Positions 1-11,724 of a stretch of 64,000 nucleotides of DNA are shown here, in pieces; positions within the stretch are counted from its first letter, which is position 1, and each line of letters starts with the position of its first letter. The stretch is from Laguncularia racemosa. Lineage: Eukaryota > Streptophyta > Magnoliopsida > Myrtales > Combretaceae. The notes beneath the pieces were generated by a model that ran no database searches, was not told where the DNA came from, and saw only the letters and a list, made by a program, of their open reading frames with translations. The stretch is taken from positions 7,254,001 to 7,318,000 of the forward strand of contig JBBMOL010000018.1 of NCBI GenBank assembly GCA_037954665.1. The letters run 5' to 3'. A program made the position numbers and the translations under genes.

Positions 1-3000
1 ATTTCGTTCATGTTTCTGTCATTTCAAGATGCTTTGTATAGAAGTTGATTTAGCAGATTCTGCTTTATCCTGTAGAGGAAAAAGAGACATTGGATGCCCT
101 CTAAATCCAGGGCATGCTAACACTTGGAATAGAATAGAACATGGTAAGCCATAAGCTCTTTGCAGACAAGTCGCAGTGGCTTACACGTAATGCACCCTAT
201 ACAAAGAAAAGCTTTGGCCTGTATGTGTAACATGTGAAAACACGGGACGATACGTGTAAGGAACATCGAGACACGTTGAATTAGGCATGTTTCATCACCT
301 AACTTGAGGTTTTGTTTGGATTCATCGTCTTTTATTTTTATTTTTTATTTTTGAAAATTTAAGAATCGTCAATTATACTTTCTAATGTAACGCGGGAATG
401 CACTTTCAACGATGGATAGATTCTGTGAAAAATTTTGTAAAATTTGATACATTCTGATTATAGAAATCTCCGGTGAATGCAGGAGAGCCTAGCGGTATAT
501 GATTTTTAGATGATATTCTTAAACTTATGTATGTATTTAGTACATAGGTTATGGGGCAACTTGCTGTCCTAGCTATTATAACTTCTTAATTTCTATATTT
601 TACCTTTTTCTTTTAAAAATAAAGACTTACGTGTGGATAATGAACGAATAAAGTCGACATTATACGGTAGAGTACGACTTAAAACTTTAAAACTTGATAT
701 CAAGTTAAACATTTTAAAGTTAAAGTATGACTTAAAGTGGGATTAAAAAAGTTTAATATTGACTTAATTAAACTTGTTTAGCTTTAATCCATCCTTAAAA
801 ATACTTTTCTTATGATTAAGATAGTATTGATATCCAAGACTTAAACTCGGCTAATTTTTTAACCTATTTCAAATTCAATTACATTCACGTGTTTATCAAT
901 AAATTCAAATAAATTTATATATAGCAAATCTACTTTTATTTCCCAAATTGGAGTGTTCTATATAAGGGTAAATATGGCTCAATTTAGTTTAGTTTTTCCT
1001 CTGAGCCAAACCAAATAATAAAAAATTCAATTTAGTTTTTTATTGCTTGGAACAAAACAATATGGTTTTGTTTTGAAACTTCTCCAATTCATAAAATTTC
1101 CATTTAATCTGGTTTGAATTATGAATTTAAACATATTTATTTTTTTAAGAAAGTTTATTTTCTTAACATGTAATCTCATATGAGTAATACTAAATCCATT
1201 TAATAATATTTTTGATATCATATAAGAGATTAATAAAAAAAATATTCTAGTAACAAAAATATTTTAAATATCTAATATAACTAATTTATTCTTCAAGTTA
1301 GCGTATAGTAGAAATTTGAGCCAACCTACATAAATATTTACTAAATTATGATTATAAAATTTAAATATATGTATTTTTTTATAAATACAAACTAGAAATT
1401 TTTCTGAATATTATATTACAATAAAATAATTTTTTTAATTATAAATAAATTATTAATATATTTTTTTAAGAGGGTTTTATTTGAATTCTCTTTAAATTAA
1501 CTATAAATTTTTTATTTGATTTTGATTGAAAAATTTTAGAATCATATTAAAAAAAAAAAAACTATATTTAATTCAAGGGTTGACTTATTCGTAGAATCTC
1601 ATCGTAAGCAAATCTTCTCTTCTCCTTTTTCTTCATTTCAAGTTTCATTTTTCTTATTCATTGTTGCTCACGATGATATGGCTTTGACAACGTCAATTAA
1701 CCAGAGATCCCAACAGTTGGCACTAAAATCCTGCAGTAACACATCCACGCTCAAAGAGATTGGGTGGATCACAAATTCACAACTCAAAAGTACCGTGGAT
1801 ATCTAACTTTGTACGTGCATGTGTTTGTGACGAAACGGGCAAATAAAGGGAATGGTAAATCCTCAACTTTTATCTCATCATACCATCCTAGTCCTAACTC
1901 CTACTGAAATATGGCAATTTTACTCATGCTGCCGATTTGACAAATATCCAATGCCCCTTTGTAATCTACACCTATTCAAAAGTTACAATAATTTGTATTG
2001 GTAGATTGAATTTGTATTTTATATTTTATGTTAAATTCTTATCAATGCTAAAGTTTCTTAAAATTGGATAAAAATTATATTACGTAATAATTGTATCCGT
2101 GACATGCTTGTCTCCACAGTTGCATTTTGATATCGGATTTTTGCTTCTAAAACAAACTAGTCTTGATATTACAAAGTTTGTCTTGATGGACTTTTATGAT
2201 TGGTCAAGTCGGCTCCAAACCTAGGAATATTCATCAATTCCTCAAGACACACATATTATGCGAGATAAGCCCTTGCATGTTGGTGTAGTTCTAAAAAAGA
2301 AATCTCAATTTTTTATTTCAATTGAATACTTATATTATTACTACACTTAAGACTAACAATTTATCTTAATGAACTGTGTTTGTATATGGATATTTAAATA
2401 GATTTGTATATTAGAATATCAATCTATAATATGATTTATTTATTAATAAATTTTTCATGCGTCGGAACATAATCCTTTTCTATAAATGTGTTTTATTTTT
2501 AGGTTGAACTAGTACTATGGCTAAAAGAATCCTAAAATAAATTATGTTTTCAGTATTATTTTCAATATATTAAGTACTTAATATGAAAACAACGATAAAA
2601 AAGCAATAAAATGCTTGCAAAGATAAGTTTGTAATTCTAAACTAAACATTTTGATAGGATTCAATAAAAATATAATAACTTAGTAATACAAGTGTTAACA
2701 TGTGATCCTCATGCCCATGACACTTGGTTTAGCTCCTTTGTGGTAATTAAGCGTCTACGGGAATGGGCTTGCAAAACAAACACACATAAGCTATTGAAGG
2801 CATTAGAGACAACTTTGGTGTTGCTATTTTGATACTTTGGTTGGTGAGGTGTAGAGGTGTAGAGAGATCATATCGACCACATTCAAAGAAAGAGAGAATT
2901 ATGCATTTAACTCAATCCTTTATCCAGGTGTGGTTTTTTGTCTTATATGAGCTTTTAGGGGATGACAGTTGATTAATTTTGCCTATGCCCTTGAGCCTGT

Positions 3001-3331
3001 AAGCATTAAGTACTATTGATTGCATTTAATTTTTGGTGGGCTCCTCAAGTACCGGGATTACTTATTGTGTATTAAGGTCCTTGTTAAGATGTGACTTCTC
3101 TAGCAACATGCTATCCTTCCTAGAGAGGTGTAGAACATATCGAGAGCCTTGGTTGAGGACAAAGTGGTTATTTTAGTAGGCTTTAAGTCCATCAAGAAAT
3201 GGCTATCGACAACAAAGTATTGTTTCAAACTTGAGTGATATGGGAGCAACTTAAATAAAAAGCATATGGTATGATTGTTTCATGCATTAAATTATAGTAA
3301 ATGCACATAACTAACTTAAATAAAAAGAGAT
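1..3331. other. AT-rich intergenic DNA, no gene recognised
   Basis: I read both strands and found no open frame resembling a known protein and no RNA gene. The stretch is strongly AT-rich with many homopolymer runs. Positions about 960-1100 hold sequence with repeated 'ccaaacca' and 'gttttg' words, loosely echoed at 6100-6190, which suggests fragments of the same dispersed repeat. Positions about 1960-2060 weakly resemble 5265-5340. These are probably old transposon debris. Confidence 0.5.
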
Positions 3332-3848
3332 AAGTACACTTTTAGTTTCTAATGTTTACTTACTTTTCTATTTGAATTTTTATTTTTTTCTATTTAATTC
3401 CCAATGTTTTTAAAACATTATAAATATAGGGCTTCTAAATATGTTAAATTTTCTTTTCATCTTAGGCATGTATTAGCTTCTAATTAGCTTTAGACTGGTT
3501 GATCAAGATAGTTAGGGTAAACACAACTTTTTTCAACCCCTTTCTTACTTTTAATTATTATTTTTATTTTTTAATTATATTGTATCATCATATATATTTA
3601 ATATTATTTTTCATTATATTATGTAAATAAATATTTTAAAATTATTATTTTATTAATTTAATTATTATAAACAAATTTAAAGTTGATACATGTCATGGAT
3701 GAAAAGAAAATTTAATTGATTTGATGGAAGCTCCCTTTTTTTTTTTGTAAGGTTTTGAAAAATTGATAATTCAAATACGAAAAAAAAATAGATTAAGGGC
3801 TTAAATATAAAAGTAAATAAAAGTTAAAGACTAAAAGTATGCTTTTCC
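3332..3848. repeat. MITE-like element with terminal inverted repeats, copy 1
   Basis: The left end begins around 'agtacacttttagt' and continues 'tttacttacttttctatttg'. The right end carries the inverted counterpart, including 'agactaaaagtatgct', so both termini form an imperfect inverted repeat of roughly 45 bp. The AT-rich interior has no coding potential. A diverged second copy lies about 1.2 kb downstream with the same order of interior words, such as 'taaagttgatacatgtca'. Size and structure fit a MITE derived from a cut-and-paste transposon. I could not identify a confident target-site duplication, so the superfamily is unassigned. Confidence 0.55.
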
Positions 3849-4503
3849 CAAATAAAAACTAATTCTTACTAATGATTTGGTTTTTATTAATAGTATCAAG
3901 TGGTTTCAATAATAATCTTAAATGAATTCATAGATCAAATTTAAACATGATTACAATATCTATCTATTAAATCAGTCTAGATGATGGATTAAACCACAAC
4001 ACTTGTATGAATGTGTCCAAACGGGTTTAACCCATTTAATTATGTCAATTTAATACATATTAATTTATAATTATATTATATCATAGTTTGATAGTAGGTG
4101 GATTACCAAATTACTAAATCTAGCTATGTCCTTCTTCCCCTTTTGTTTGTTTAATTATTATTATTATTTTTTTCAAAGTTATACTGTCCGGAGTTAGACA
4201 AACTGCCCCAATTATTCAATCCGCATCTCTGAAATTTACTTTTTGAGACTGAAATTATTCCTTGAGAAGTATCCTCGTATTAAGACCTTGGCTAACGGCA
4301 TGATGTTGTTACACATTGAAGGTAGTTGTGTTAATGGAAAATAAGAATAAATATTTTCATATTAAATAAATAAGTTACGTTTGGGGGGAAAACTTAAATT
4401 GTGATAGCATTTTGACGAGATGAATATACACAGTAATTTTAATTTTTGATAATTTAGTTTCTAAATTTTTGTTTGTAATTTAGTATGTGTATTTTTCATT
4501 TGA

Positions 4504-5013
4504 GAGTAGTACAATTTTTAGTTCTCAACACATATACTTTTCTATTTGAGTCCTTACTCTTTTTTTTTTTTTTTTCCATTTGAGCTCCCAATATTTAGAA
4601 AACCTTACAAATATAGAACTTCTATTAAATATATTATTTGTTTTTGTTTTTCTTAAGCAAGTATTAGCTTCCGATTAACTTTAAGCTAGTTGGCTAAGGT
4701 GGTTAGAGTACATACAAAATTTTTCAACCTATTTTCTTAATTTTAATTATTATTTTTCTCTATATTATATCATTCTATATATTAATATTATTTTTGTTAT
4801 ATCATGTAAATAAATATTTTTAATATTATTTTTTAATCAATTTAATTATTATAGACTAATTTAAAGTTGATACATGTCACAAACAAATTTAATGAAAGTC
4901 CTTTTTTTGTAAGGTTTTTAAAATGTTCACGACTTAAATAGAATAATAAAAAAAGGGTTGGGGAATGAAATAGAAAAGTAGGTAAATGTTAAAGACTAAA
5001 AATGTACTTTTTT
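4504..5013. repeat. MITE-like element with terminal inverted repeats, copy 2
   Basis: This is a diverged copy of the repeat at 3332-3848. It starts at 'agtacaatttttagt' and ends with the inverted form 'agactaaaaatgtact'. The interior shares 'gtattagcttc', 'aatttaaagttgatacatgtca' and the same AT-rich spacer. A long T tract near 4560-4575 lies just inside the left terminus. No protein is encoded. The pair could be two insertions or one insertion that was later duplicated. Confidence 0.55.
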
Positions 5014-5176
5014 AAAAAATTTTATTGCAATTTAATGTTTGTATTTTCAATTCAATTGGCAATTTGATGCCTAAATTTTCATCAAGTTGCAATAAATTGA
5101 AAGTACAAAGTGTATGTATTTTTTATTTTTGACAATTTAGTGTCTAAATTTTGATTTGAAGTATGACCAATAAAGT

Positions 5177-5280
5177 CCATTTTTTTATCCAATTTTATCA
5201 TATAAGGATAAGAATGTCAATTCGTAATCCATTTTTTTATCCAAATTTATTATAGAAGGATAAGAATGTAAATTCGTATT
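5177..5280. repeat. 52-bp tandem duplication
   Basis: Two adjacent units beginning 'ccatttttttatccaa' start at 5177 and 5229. Each runs through 'aaggataagaatgt.aattcgta'. The units differ by a few substitutions. This is a local tandem duplication in non-coding DNA with no evident function. Confidence 0.7.
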
Positions 5281-6567
5281 GGTAGGTTGTATTCATATTT
5301 TATCTTTTGTCTAATTCATCTTGATCTCTAAAAGTGCATAAAATCTAGTATAAAACACAAACAATTTCTTTATATCTTAATCGTATTTTTGTATGCCACA
5401 ATCGGGTTTTTCCTATTGCGTGTCTTGCTAGATTTATGTTTATTTCAATAATCCTATTTGTATTATACTATATCATATTAAATATTGTCAACCCTATGAA
5501 AAGGCAAAGTTAGATACTTCTAGTCCAATAAATTTCTTCAATATGATAATATAACTAAACACATTATACATCAATTAAAAAGGACCATAGCTAGACCACT
5601 AAAAGTAGAAAAAATCAAAAACACATAATTGAGATCAATATCATCTCTTGATCTATCTAGAACTTGTTTAGAGGATTATAAGTAAGATAGAAGCTTGGTA
5701 AGGATCACTATCTAGCTAAACACAATCTAGCAACTAGATTAAGGGTTTTAATTACATTGAATACTATTACAAATAATATAAACAAAAATGATCCACAAAC
5801 ATACATACTTAGTCAAGGAAATGAGTAATTATCAATGATGGTGCTTGGCTATACATCTATTTACTTATTGTAATAACCTAGGCAAAAAATAGTTAATAAC
5901 TAAGCCAACAAATATTTACGAGCTCTTTTTTAATCACTTAGCTCAAAATTTTTTAACTAATGTTAATATATTATTCACTAGTAAGCCTTATATAGCATTA
6001 CTCAACATCCTCTACACTTCATGTGGGACTTCATTCATATGGGGTATCAAGGTATTGCAATCTCCTCTTCTCAAACACATTGGATTAGGGATGGGAAAAA
6101 AATGACTAAACCAAACCAAATTGAAAACATGTTTTTTTTTTTTTTTTTTGGTTTGGGAATTTTCAAATCCAAACAAAACTGAAAATTAAGTATCTCCTCC
6201 TTAAACATGCAATGTCTTAGTCGTGAGATCTTATAATTAGGTCTAAATTTTTCCTCTTTTCAATCATGTTCAAATTGGACATCTATTGATAAGAGATTGA
6301 CTTTAATACCATTTAAAATACTTAGTTTCTTAGAGAGAAGAGAGAAATTTTTCATTAAACGCCCACATGAAATGTTACATTCAAAGAAATGCACACTTGC
6401 TTTTATTTTAAATGAAAGGAGCAACATAAATATTAGGATAAATCCCGATTCTGTTAAAGCGTAAAATAACTTGTGCATTACTGATGACTGGTGACCCATA
6501 TTAGTCTTCTCTGATTAAACTATGCAATAAAGATTTAAGGTGAGGTTCAAGCAAACAAGCCCATTTA
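5281..6567. other. Intergenic, no gene recognised
   Basis: AT-rich sequence without recognisable coding content on either strand. A long T run lies near 6131-6148 inside a 'ccaaaccaaa...ttttggtttgg' context, which may be the edge of an old repeat. No RNA gene or LTR boundary was identified. Confidence 0.4.
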
Positions 6568-6732
6568 GGTGAGCGCACTATCAACACAAAAGGTGTGGCC
6601 CATTATGTATGAGTATGAAGCTGCTAATGTGCACAAGAATGCCAAAAGTGATGACACTTCTTTTAGTTCTCCAATTCTTCTAAGTGGTGTTCTCAAGATA
6701 AATTCCTCATAAAATTTTTCATTCTTTAGAGC
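6568..6732 (-). pseudogene. Relic of tropinone-reductase-like exon 5
   Basis: On the minus strand this stretch reads in one frame through words matching the last exon of the two tropinone-reductase-like loci further right: 'KFYEEF', 'LRTPLRRIGELKEVSSLLAF', then 'AASY', an extra two codons, 'IMGHTFCVD'. The intact gene has 'RTPLGRVGEPEEVSSLVAFL' and 'SYITGQTICVDGG'. An AG acceptor sits exactly at the expected exon edge (minus-strand 'tgtag', 6733-6737). The conserved C-terminal Gly-Gly is lost and I found no other exons nearby, so this is a decayed fragment of a former gene copy. Confidence 0.75.
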
Positions 6733-7119
6733 CTACAATAAAAAGGGAAGTCCTTCTAATACTTTGTGAGTTTGAGCTTAACTCAAGAGTAAAACCTAAA
6801 TATTTATTTATAAGTGTTGTTGTGAGAATTATATATAGAAATGCAAAGATAGAAAACAGCATAAAATAAAAAACAAAGATAAAATAAACAATGACTAAAA
6901 AAAAATAATTCTTGCACCATTCTAGTGTATCATTATCCAAATTCCTGCTTTGTTTTCGGTAGTCTAAACACGTGTGAGACCAAATTGAGGTAAGTAGAGA
7001 ATTGATGGAGTTTTTCTCTAGCTTCACTAAATATATGAACCATTGCCTCCTCAAGAGGTATTTATAAGCCTATATTTATAAGGTGTCTTTATAGTTGCCA
7101 AATTATCGATGCATAACAT

Positions 7120-7810
7120 TGATGTGCTCAAAAGCCAATTGCGATATAAAACAAGGATGGAATGAACAAGGTAGCAAATTCCAATCAAATTGGCGTGAAT
7201 CCTAAAGTGCATGAAAATGAAAGATAGAATGATAATCCTAATAGCTTACTAGATGTAACATACTAGTAGGAATTAGGAAATGGACTTGAAATCATTTATA
7301 TTACATACAATAACATCAAGCCAACTCCCCACAATTCTTAATGAATTGATAAGAGTATTTAGGCGTGAAAAGAGAGCACTCTTCACGGCAATTAGATGTA
7401 AAATATGTTTGAAATAATTTTCCCTCAATCCCCTCTTTTACAAGTATTTATACCTATTTTAAATAAGGAAAAATTAACAAGACAAAATATTACATAAGCT
7501 AGTCCTCTTAGAGCAAGTGCTAGTCGATTCTCCACGTCAATTGATAACAATGTATGGCCGGTTTTCGCTTGTTTTTTGTAGGTCCAAGAATAGCTCACAC
7601 ATCAAGCATTAGTGTGTTTTTTCACCATCCTATAATACCAACAAATGTACTTGATAAAAATGCAAAACAGTTATATAAAATAAATAAAGGCACTATGTGA
7701 ATGTCTTGGTTCCATTTGTTCAAGAAGGATTCTCAATGCTAGGTTCTGTAGTCCTCTAGCTCTTTGCTTGGTTAATGGATTTTGTGATTACAGTGGTTTG
7801 ACTCCCATTA
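7120..7810 (-). repeat. Element A 3' LTR (left)
   Basis: It begins TGATGTGCTCAAAAGCC and ends at 'gactcccatta', where the right LTR has 'gattcccatca'; the terminal CA appears mutated to TA here. It carries the intact form of the site into which solo LTR F1 inserted in the other LTR ('gtgcatgaaaatgaaagata', about 7208-7227). Confidence 0.8.
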
Positions 7811-8330
7811 TCTCCTCAAGATTGTGGAAGATTTGCCCTCAAATCTAATGGGTCTTTTCTTGGACTAAACACCTTAGTTTGCATGTGCTTGTCGCCATGA
7901 AGTCTTGATTGCCCAATAGTTTTGTTGATCTGTTCTTGGAACTCTTGTACCTCAGTTGGTGACATAGGAGTCAAGACAACCCATTAACTATCCTTCTAAA
8001 ACACATAGGTGTTTCTGAACCCATCATGCAACACTCTCCTGTCAAATAACTAAGGTCTACCCAGTAGTATATGAAATGCACACATAGGAAGAACATCAAA
8101 AAAAATTTCTTCATAGTATTTTTCCCTTATGCTGATTGGAACCTTAGCCCTCTAAGTGACATACAAACTGTCTTATACACTCAACTAATGCAATTTATAA
8201 GAATAAGGATGTGGACTAGCGACTAGTTATAATCTATTTACTATTGCAGCAACTACTACATTTTTGCTACTACCACCATCAATAAAAACAGCACACAAAT
8301 TACCTTGAACCAGACAGGGAGTATGGAATA
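7811..8330 (-). pseudogene. Element A retropepsin remnant (minus copy)
   Basis: On the minus strand the frame shows the Ty3/gypsy protease core 'FIDGGSSKNVV', where D-S/T-G is usual, followed by 'ILLGRP' and 'HDGFRNTYVF', interrupted by several stop codons. It then runs directly into a polyprotein tail, 'DPLDLRANLPQ', next to the LTR. In complete chromoviruses reverse transcriptase, RNase H and integrase would separate protease from such a tail, so their absence marks a large ancestral deletion. It cannot make a functional enzyme. Confidence 0.75.
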
Positions 8331-8332
8331 GC

Positions 8333-9330
8333 TAGTAGATGAAGAGATGGTGAGCCTGAGATATATACCTAGTAGGAAATGAAATGGGTTATGAGGAGGA
8401 GGTTTATGCCACAGCACTATAGATAGGAGTTGTTCATGCATTTACAGAAATTGAGGTAGGGAGGCAAAACTGTTGATGAATATATACAGGAGTTTAAGAC
8501 ACTAATGATTAGATGTGGGTCAGTCAAACATCCTAAACAGACCTTAGCACGATTTGTATCAGGGTTAAAGTATGAAATTTCCTGTATTGTGGAGCTCCAG
8601 AGGTAACGTCTTTGATGAGGCCATCCAGCTAGCTTTGAAAGTGGAGAGACAGAGGCGATCAAACCTATTTTGAGTAGCGAGCAACGGGTATGGAACTTCT
8701 GCAAAATCTCATGGGTCATATGGTCAGCAAGTTGAAGAAAAGGGAATAGGGGGAATTGATAAGACTATGGACATAAATACAACTATTACTGATAAAGAGA
8801 GGGAAAATTTTGGAAAGGGAAAGGCAATTGTTGGGGCTGAATCCGACAAACAGTGCCAGGGCCATCAAGTGGAAAGATGTTTCAAACCAAATTCTTCAAA
8901 TGCATGGGCTTTGGACACATGGTTGCTTAGTATCCCAACAAAAGGGTGCTGACTGCAATAGAGGTGGAAAATACAGAGGGTAAGGAAGAGATACTTGAGC
9001 CAATTGATTTGTTAACAATGCTACAAAAGTATTATGATGATCCTGATGCTGAGGCATGTGAAGATAAGGGAAATGGTAAATATCTGTCTATTAACGTGTT
9101 AAGTAGGGTAATGACTACATCTCCAGATGTTGGAGACTTATAGAGAGAAAACCTATTTCATACTCCCTATCGAGTTTAAGGTAATCTGTGTGCTCTTTAT
9201 ATTAATAGTGGTAGCTGCTCAAATGTAGTAGCTGCTACAATAGTAAATAGATTGTAACTAGTCACTAGTTCACATCCTCATCTCTATAAATTACATTGGT
9301 TGAGTGTACAAGACAGTCTATCCACAACAA
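8333..9330 (+). pseudogene. Element A gag-protease remnant, inverted
   Basis: On the plus strand the sequence matches the gag of element B: 'RRFMPQHYR', 'ELFMHLQKLR', then 'GGKTVDEYIQEFKTLMIRCG' and 'ARFVSGLKYEI', with stops such as the one after 'LQR'. It continues to a spacer including 'KYYDDPDAEA' and a protease start, 'LYINSGSCSNVV', where Asn replaces the catalytic Asp. The segment runs opposite to the element's LTR orientation and duplicates protease sequence present on the minus strand at about 8165-8330. It is a broken, inverted piece, not a functional gene. Confidence 0.75.
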
Positions 9331-9571
9331 GCAAGATAAACACGACATTATTCAACACAATGCCTTTAATTTCACTTCAAACAACAACAATTGCTAAATG
9401 GCACAACAAGAACCTTAAATTCCCAAATCGAAATTCATAAATTCCTTTCTCAAAACCGTGTTTTGATACCAAATTATGGTGTCCTCTAAAGCCAACTGCA
9501 ATATAAAACAAAGATGGAATGAACAAGGTAACAAATTCCAATCAAATTGGCTTAAACCCTAAATTGCATGA

Positions 9572-11724
9572 TGTCGAGTCTAATTTTTGAATTTCCCATT
9601 CCTAATCCGATCTAAACTAGACCCTATGCTCATCTAATATAGATCATCGACTTGAGTTAGGAATTTCGTTAAATTTTAGAGTCGCCACCCAACTATTGTT
9701 GGGAAAGATTGAATTAAGACTAATAGAGCGGATTAGTCTTAATTTGGACTACTAGTCGTCGTGATTTCCTCCTCTCATTTTTGTGAAAAGAGGAAAAGAG
9801 GAAAAGAGAAAACCAGAGTTTCTAAGTTCGAAGGCTAACCTATTAAAACCCTAAGGTTACCACCTAATCTCCTTCTAGAAATGTCTTTTTATTTTATTAT
9901 TGTTGCTTTTTATTATGTTTTTGAGTGAATTATTTTAAGAAAATGATTTTTATTCCTTTTTAAGGTTGCCCCAAATGGGTGCCTACGTACCTGCTATTCA
10001 GGATCAAACAAGTCGTAGTTTGCTTTTCTTGAAAACTTTAACTATGTTTGTAAATTTTAATTGTGAAATTTCTTTTGATTTATGTTTTTACCATTTTAGG
10101 ATTTTTCTAAAAAATCTAAGCTTAAGCTTTAATTTGATTTTTTTTTTTTGAAAATAATAATTTTAAGGAAAAACAACAATTTTGGATTTATTTAAGAAAA
10201 TAATTTTTCTAAGTGATAAAACTCATTTTTTCTATTTTTTGACTTATTTTTACTATTATAAATTTTTATTGATTTTTACTAATCTTTGTGGACTTTTATA
10301 ATTTTTTATTAATTTTTATGATTTTTATGAATTTTCATGATTTTTATAATTATTATTATTATTTTTTTCATAATTTTTATAATTTTCATTTTTATTAAAA
10401 ATTTTCTCCTAGATTTTTATCTACCCTATTCTAAAATCTAAAGTTTTATTATCATTTTTCTAATTTTTATAATTTGCTACATTTTTATTTTTATTATTAT
10501 AATTATATTTTTATTTTTATATCATTAAATCCTAAAAAAAACCTAATTTCTACCATTTTTCTATTTATTGAAATATAAATAACACATTAGTAAATAAATA
10601 AATAACAAGTAATAAATAACAAATTAATAAATTAATTCGGAATAAAATAACCCAAATAAACAAAAATATTAAAAAAAATCGAAAAATCCGACTTATCTGG
10701 ATCCGGGTCGGTGCGCGGGTCGGGTCGGTCGGGTTGCATCGGGTCGAAGCGAGTCGGGTCAGATCGGTCGGACACAGCAGCAGGGAGTGCTCGTTGACGG
10801 CATTTCGACGGCCTTCTTCAGCAGTTGAGGTGTCGAATCCTAGGTTATCGAGGGTGAGGAATCCAATAATGGCAATGGTTTGCTTTAGAAACGCCTCCTG
10901 GTGGTTGCTCAGCTCTTGATCGGCGGTCGTGGCTTCGAACTCCTCCGACAGACTTTGATTCTCTCTTTTCTCTCACTTTCTCTCGCTTTTGATATGTGAT
11001 TTAGCTTCCTCACTCCATCCTCTATTTATAGGATTTCGAAATCGAGCTGGATAAGCTCGGATTCCCACCAATCAAGGCAAATTGGATTTGCAATTAAACG
11101 AACCAACTTTGATTCGTGTAAATCCGTCGATTTATTGAGATTTGATTACAATTGGATAATGTTTATCTCAATTTTGTTGAAGATCTGTCGGATTTGTGCA
11201 AAAAAATCGAATCAAAACAGTCGAAATTCGAATATTTCCCCTCGTCGGCGATCTCGGACCGAGGTTGAAGACGATCACGCACTCAGCGTGTGCGTTCACT
11301 TTAGCCAATCAGATGCTGCCACGTGTCTCGGGTAAAAGAAAAATTTGCAAAACGCGGATTCTGCTCCCCCCGCGTTTCGAACCCCTGACCTCGCACCCGC
11401 GCGCGCTTGCCTGACCGTGGTTCAGACCAGTTGAGCTAGCCCATTTTCCTGATTTTATTTATTTCGCAAATTGCATATATGCAATGCGAGTTTTTTTATT
11501 TTTTTTTGCATTTTTTTGGAATTTCAAAAAATTGTAAAAATCATTTATTCCTTATCATTGCCATTTCTGAAATCATTTTTCAAAATTGATATGTTTTCCT
11601 ATTTATTTTTATTTTTTCTGAATATTTTTCCTATTTTCGCCAAATTAGAGAAAAATTGGAAAAAATTGGGAAAAATTGGAAATTTATTATTATTGATTCT
11701 TAAGGCAAAAATGAGGTGTTTACA
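9572..11724 (-). mobile_element. Solo LTR F1 (Ty3/gypsy-type), 2.15 kb
   Basis: The sequence runs TGTCGAGTCTAA...GTGTTTACA and is bounded by perfect 'catga' direct repeats (9567-9571 and 11725-11729), as expected for an LTR element reduced by LTR-LTR recombination. A plant TATA box (minus-strand 'CTATAAATAGAGG', about 11020-11032) gives minus orientation. The upstream part is GC- and CpG-rich against an AT-rich background and holds 'gggtcg' repeats (about 10700-10760), a tRNA-like A/B-box module (11366-11442) and a 16-bp palindrome (11470-11485). There is no gag or pol. A second copy, F2, lies at 17236-19351. Confidence 0.85.
11366..11442 (-). other. tRNA-like A/B-box module in solo LTR F1
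   Basis: The minus strand begins GGGCTAGCTCAACTGGT, resembling a tRNA 5' end with A box (TAGCTCAACTGG, 11427-11438), and later has GGGGTTCGAAAC, resembling the T-arm B box (11374-11385). A-to-B start spacing is 53 bp, the same as in copy F2. I did not fold it, and a full cloverleaf is not evident, so this is a tRNA-derived or tRNA-mimicking module and not a tRNA gene call. Confidence 0.5.

Noticed and set aside
8417..8719. 100-codon minus-strand frame in element A
   Set aside because: It is the shadow of the plus-strand gag remnant, which carries the recognisable motifs.
10734..11414. Short frames in the GC-rich part of solo LTR F1
   Set aside because: They follow base composition, and the corresponding frames in F2 differ; no protein family is recognised.
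11366..11442. Calling a functional tRNA gene
   Set aside because: A/B-box spacing and ends are tRNA-like, but I could not derive a convincing cloverleaf with anticodon, and it is embedded in an LTR.
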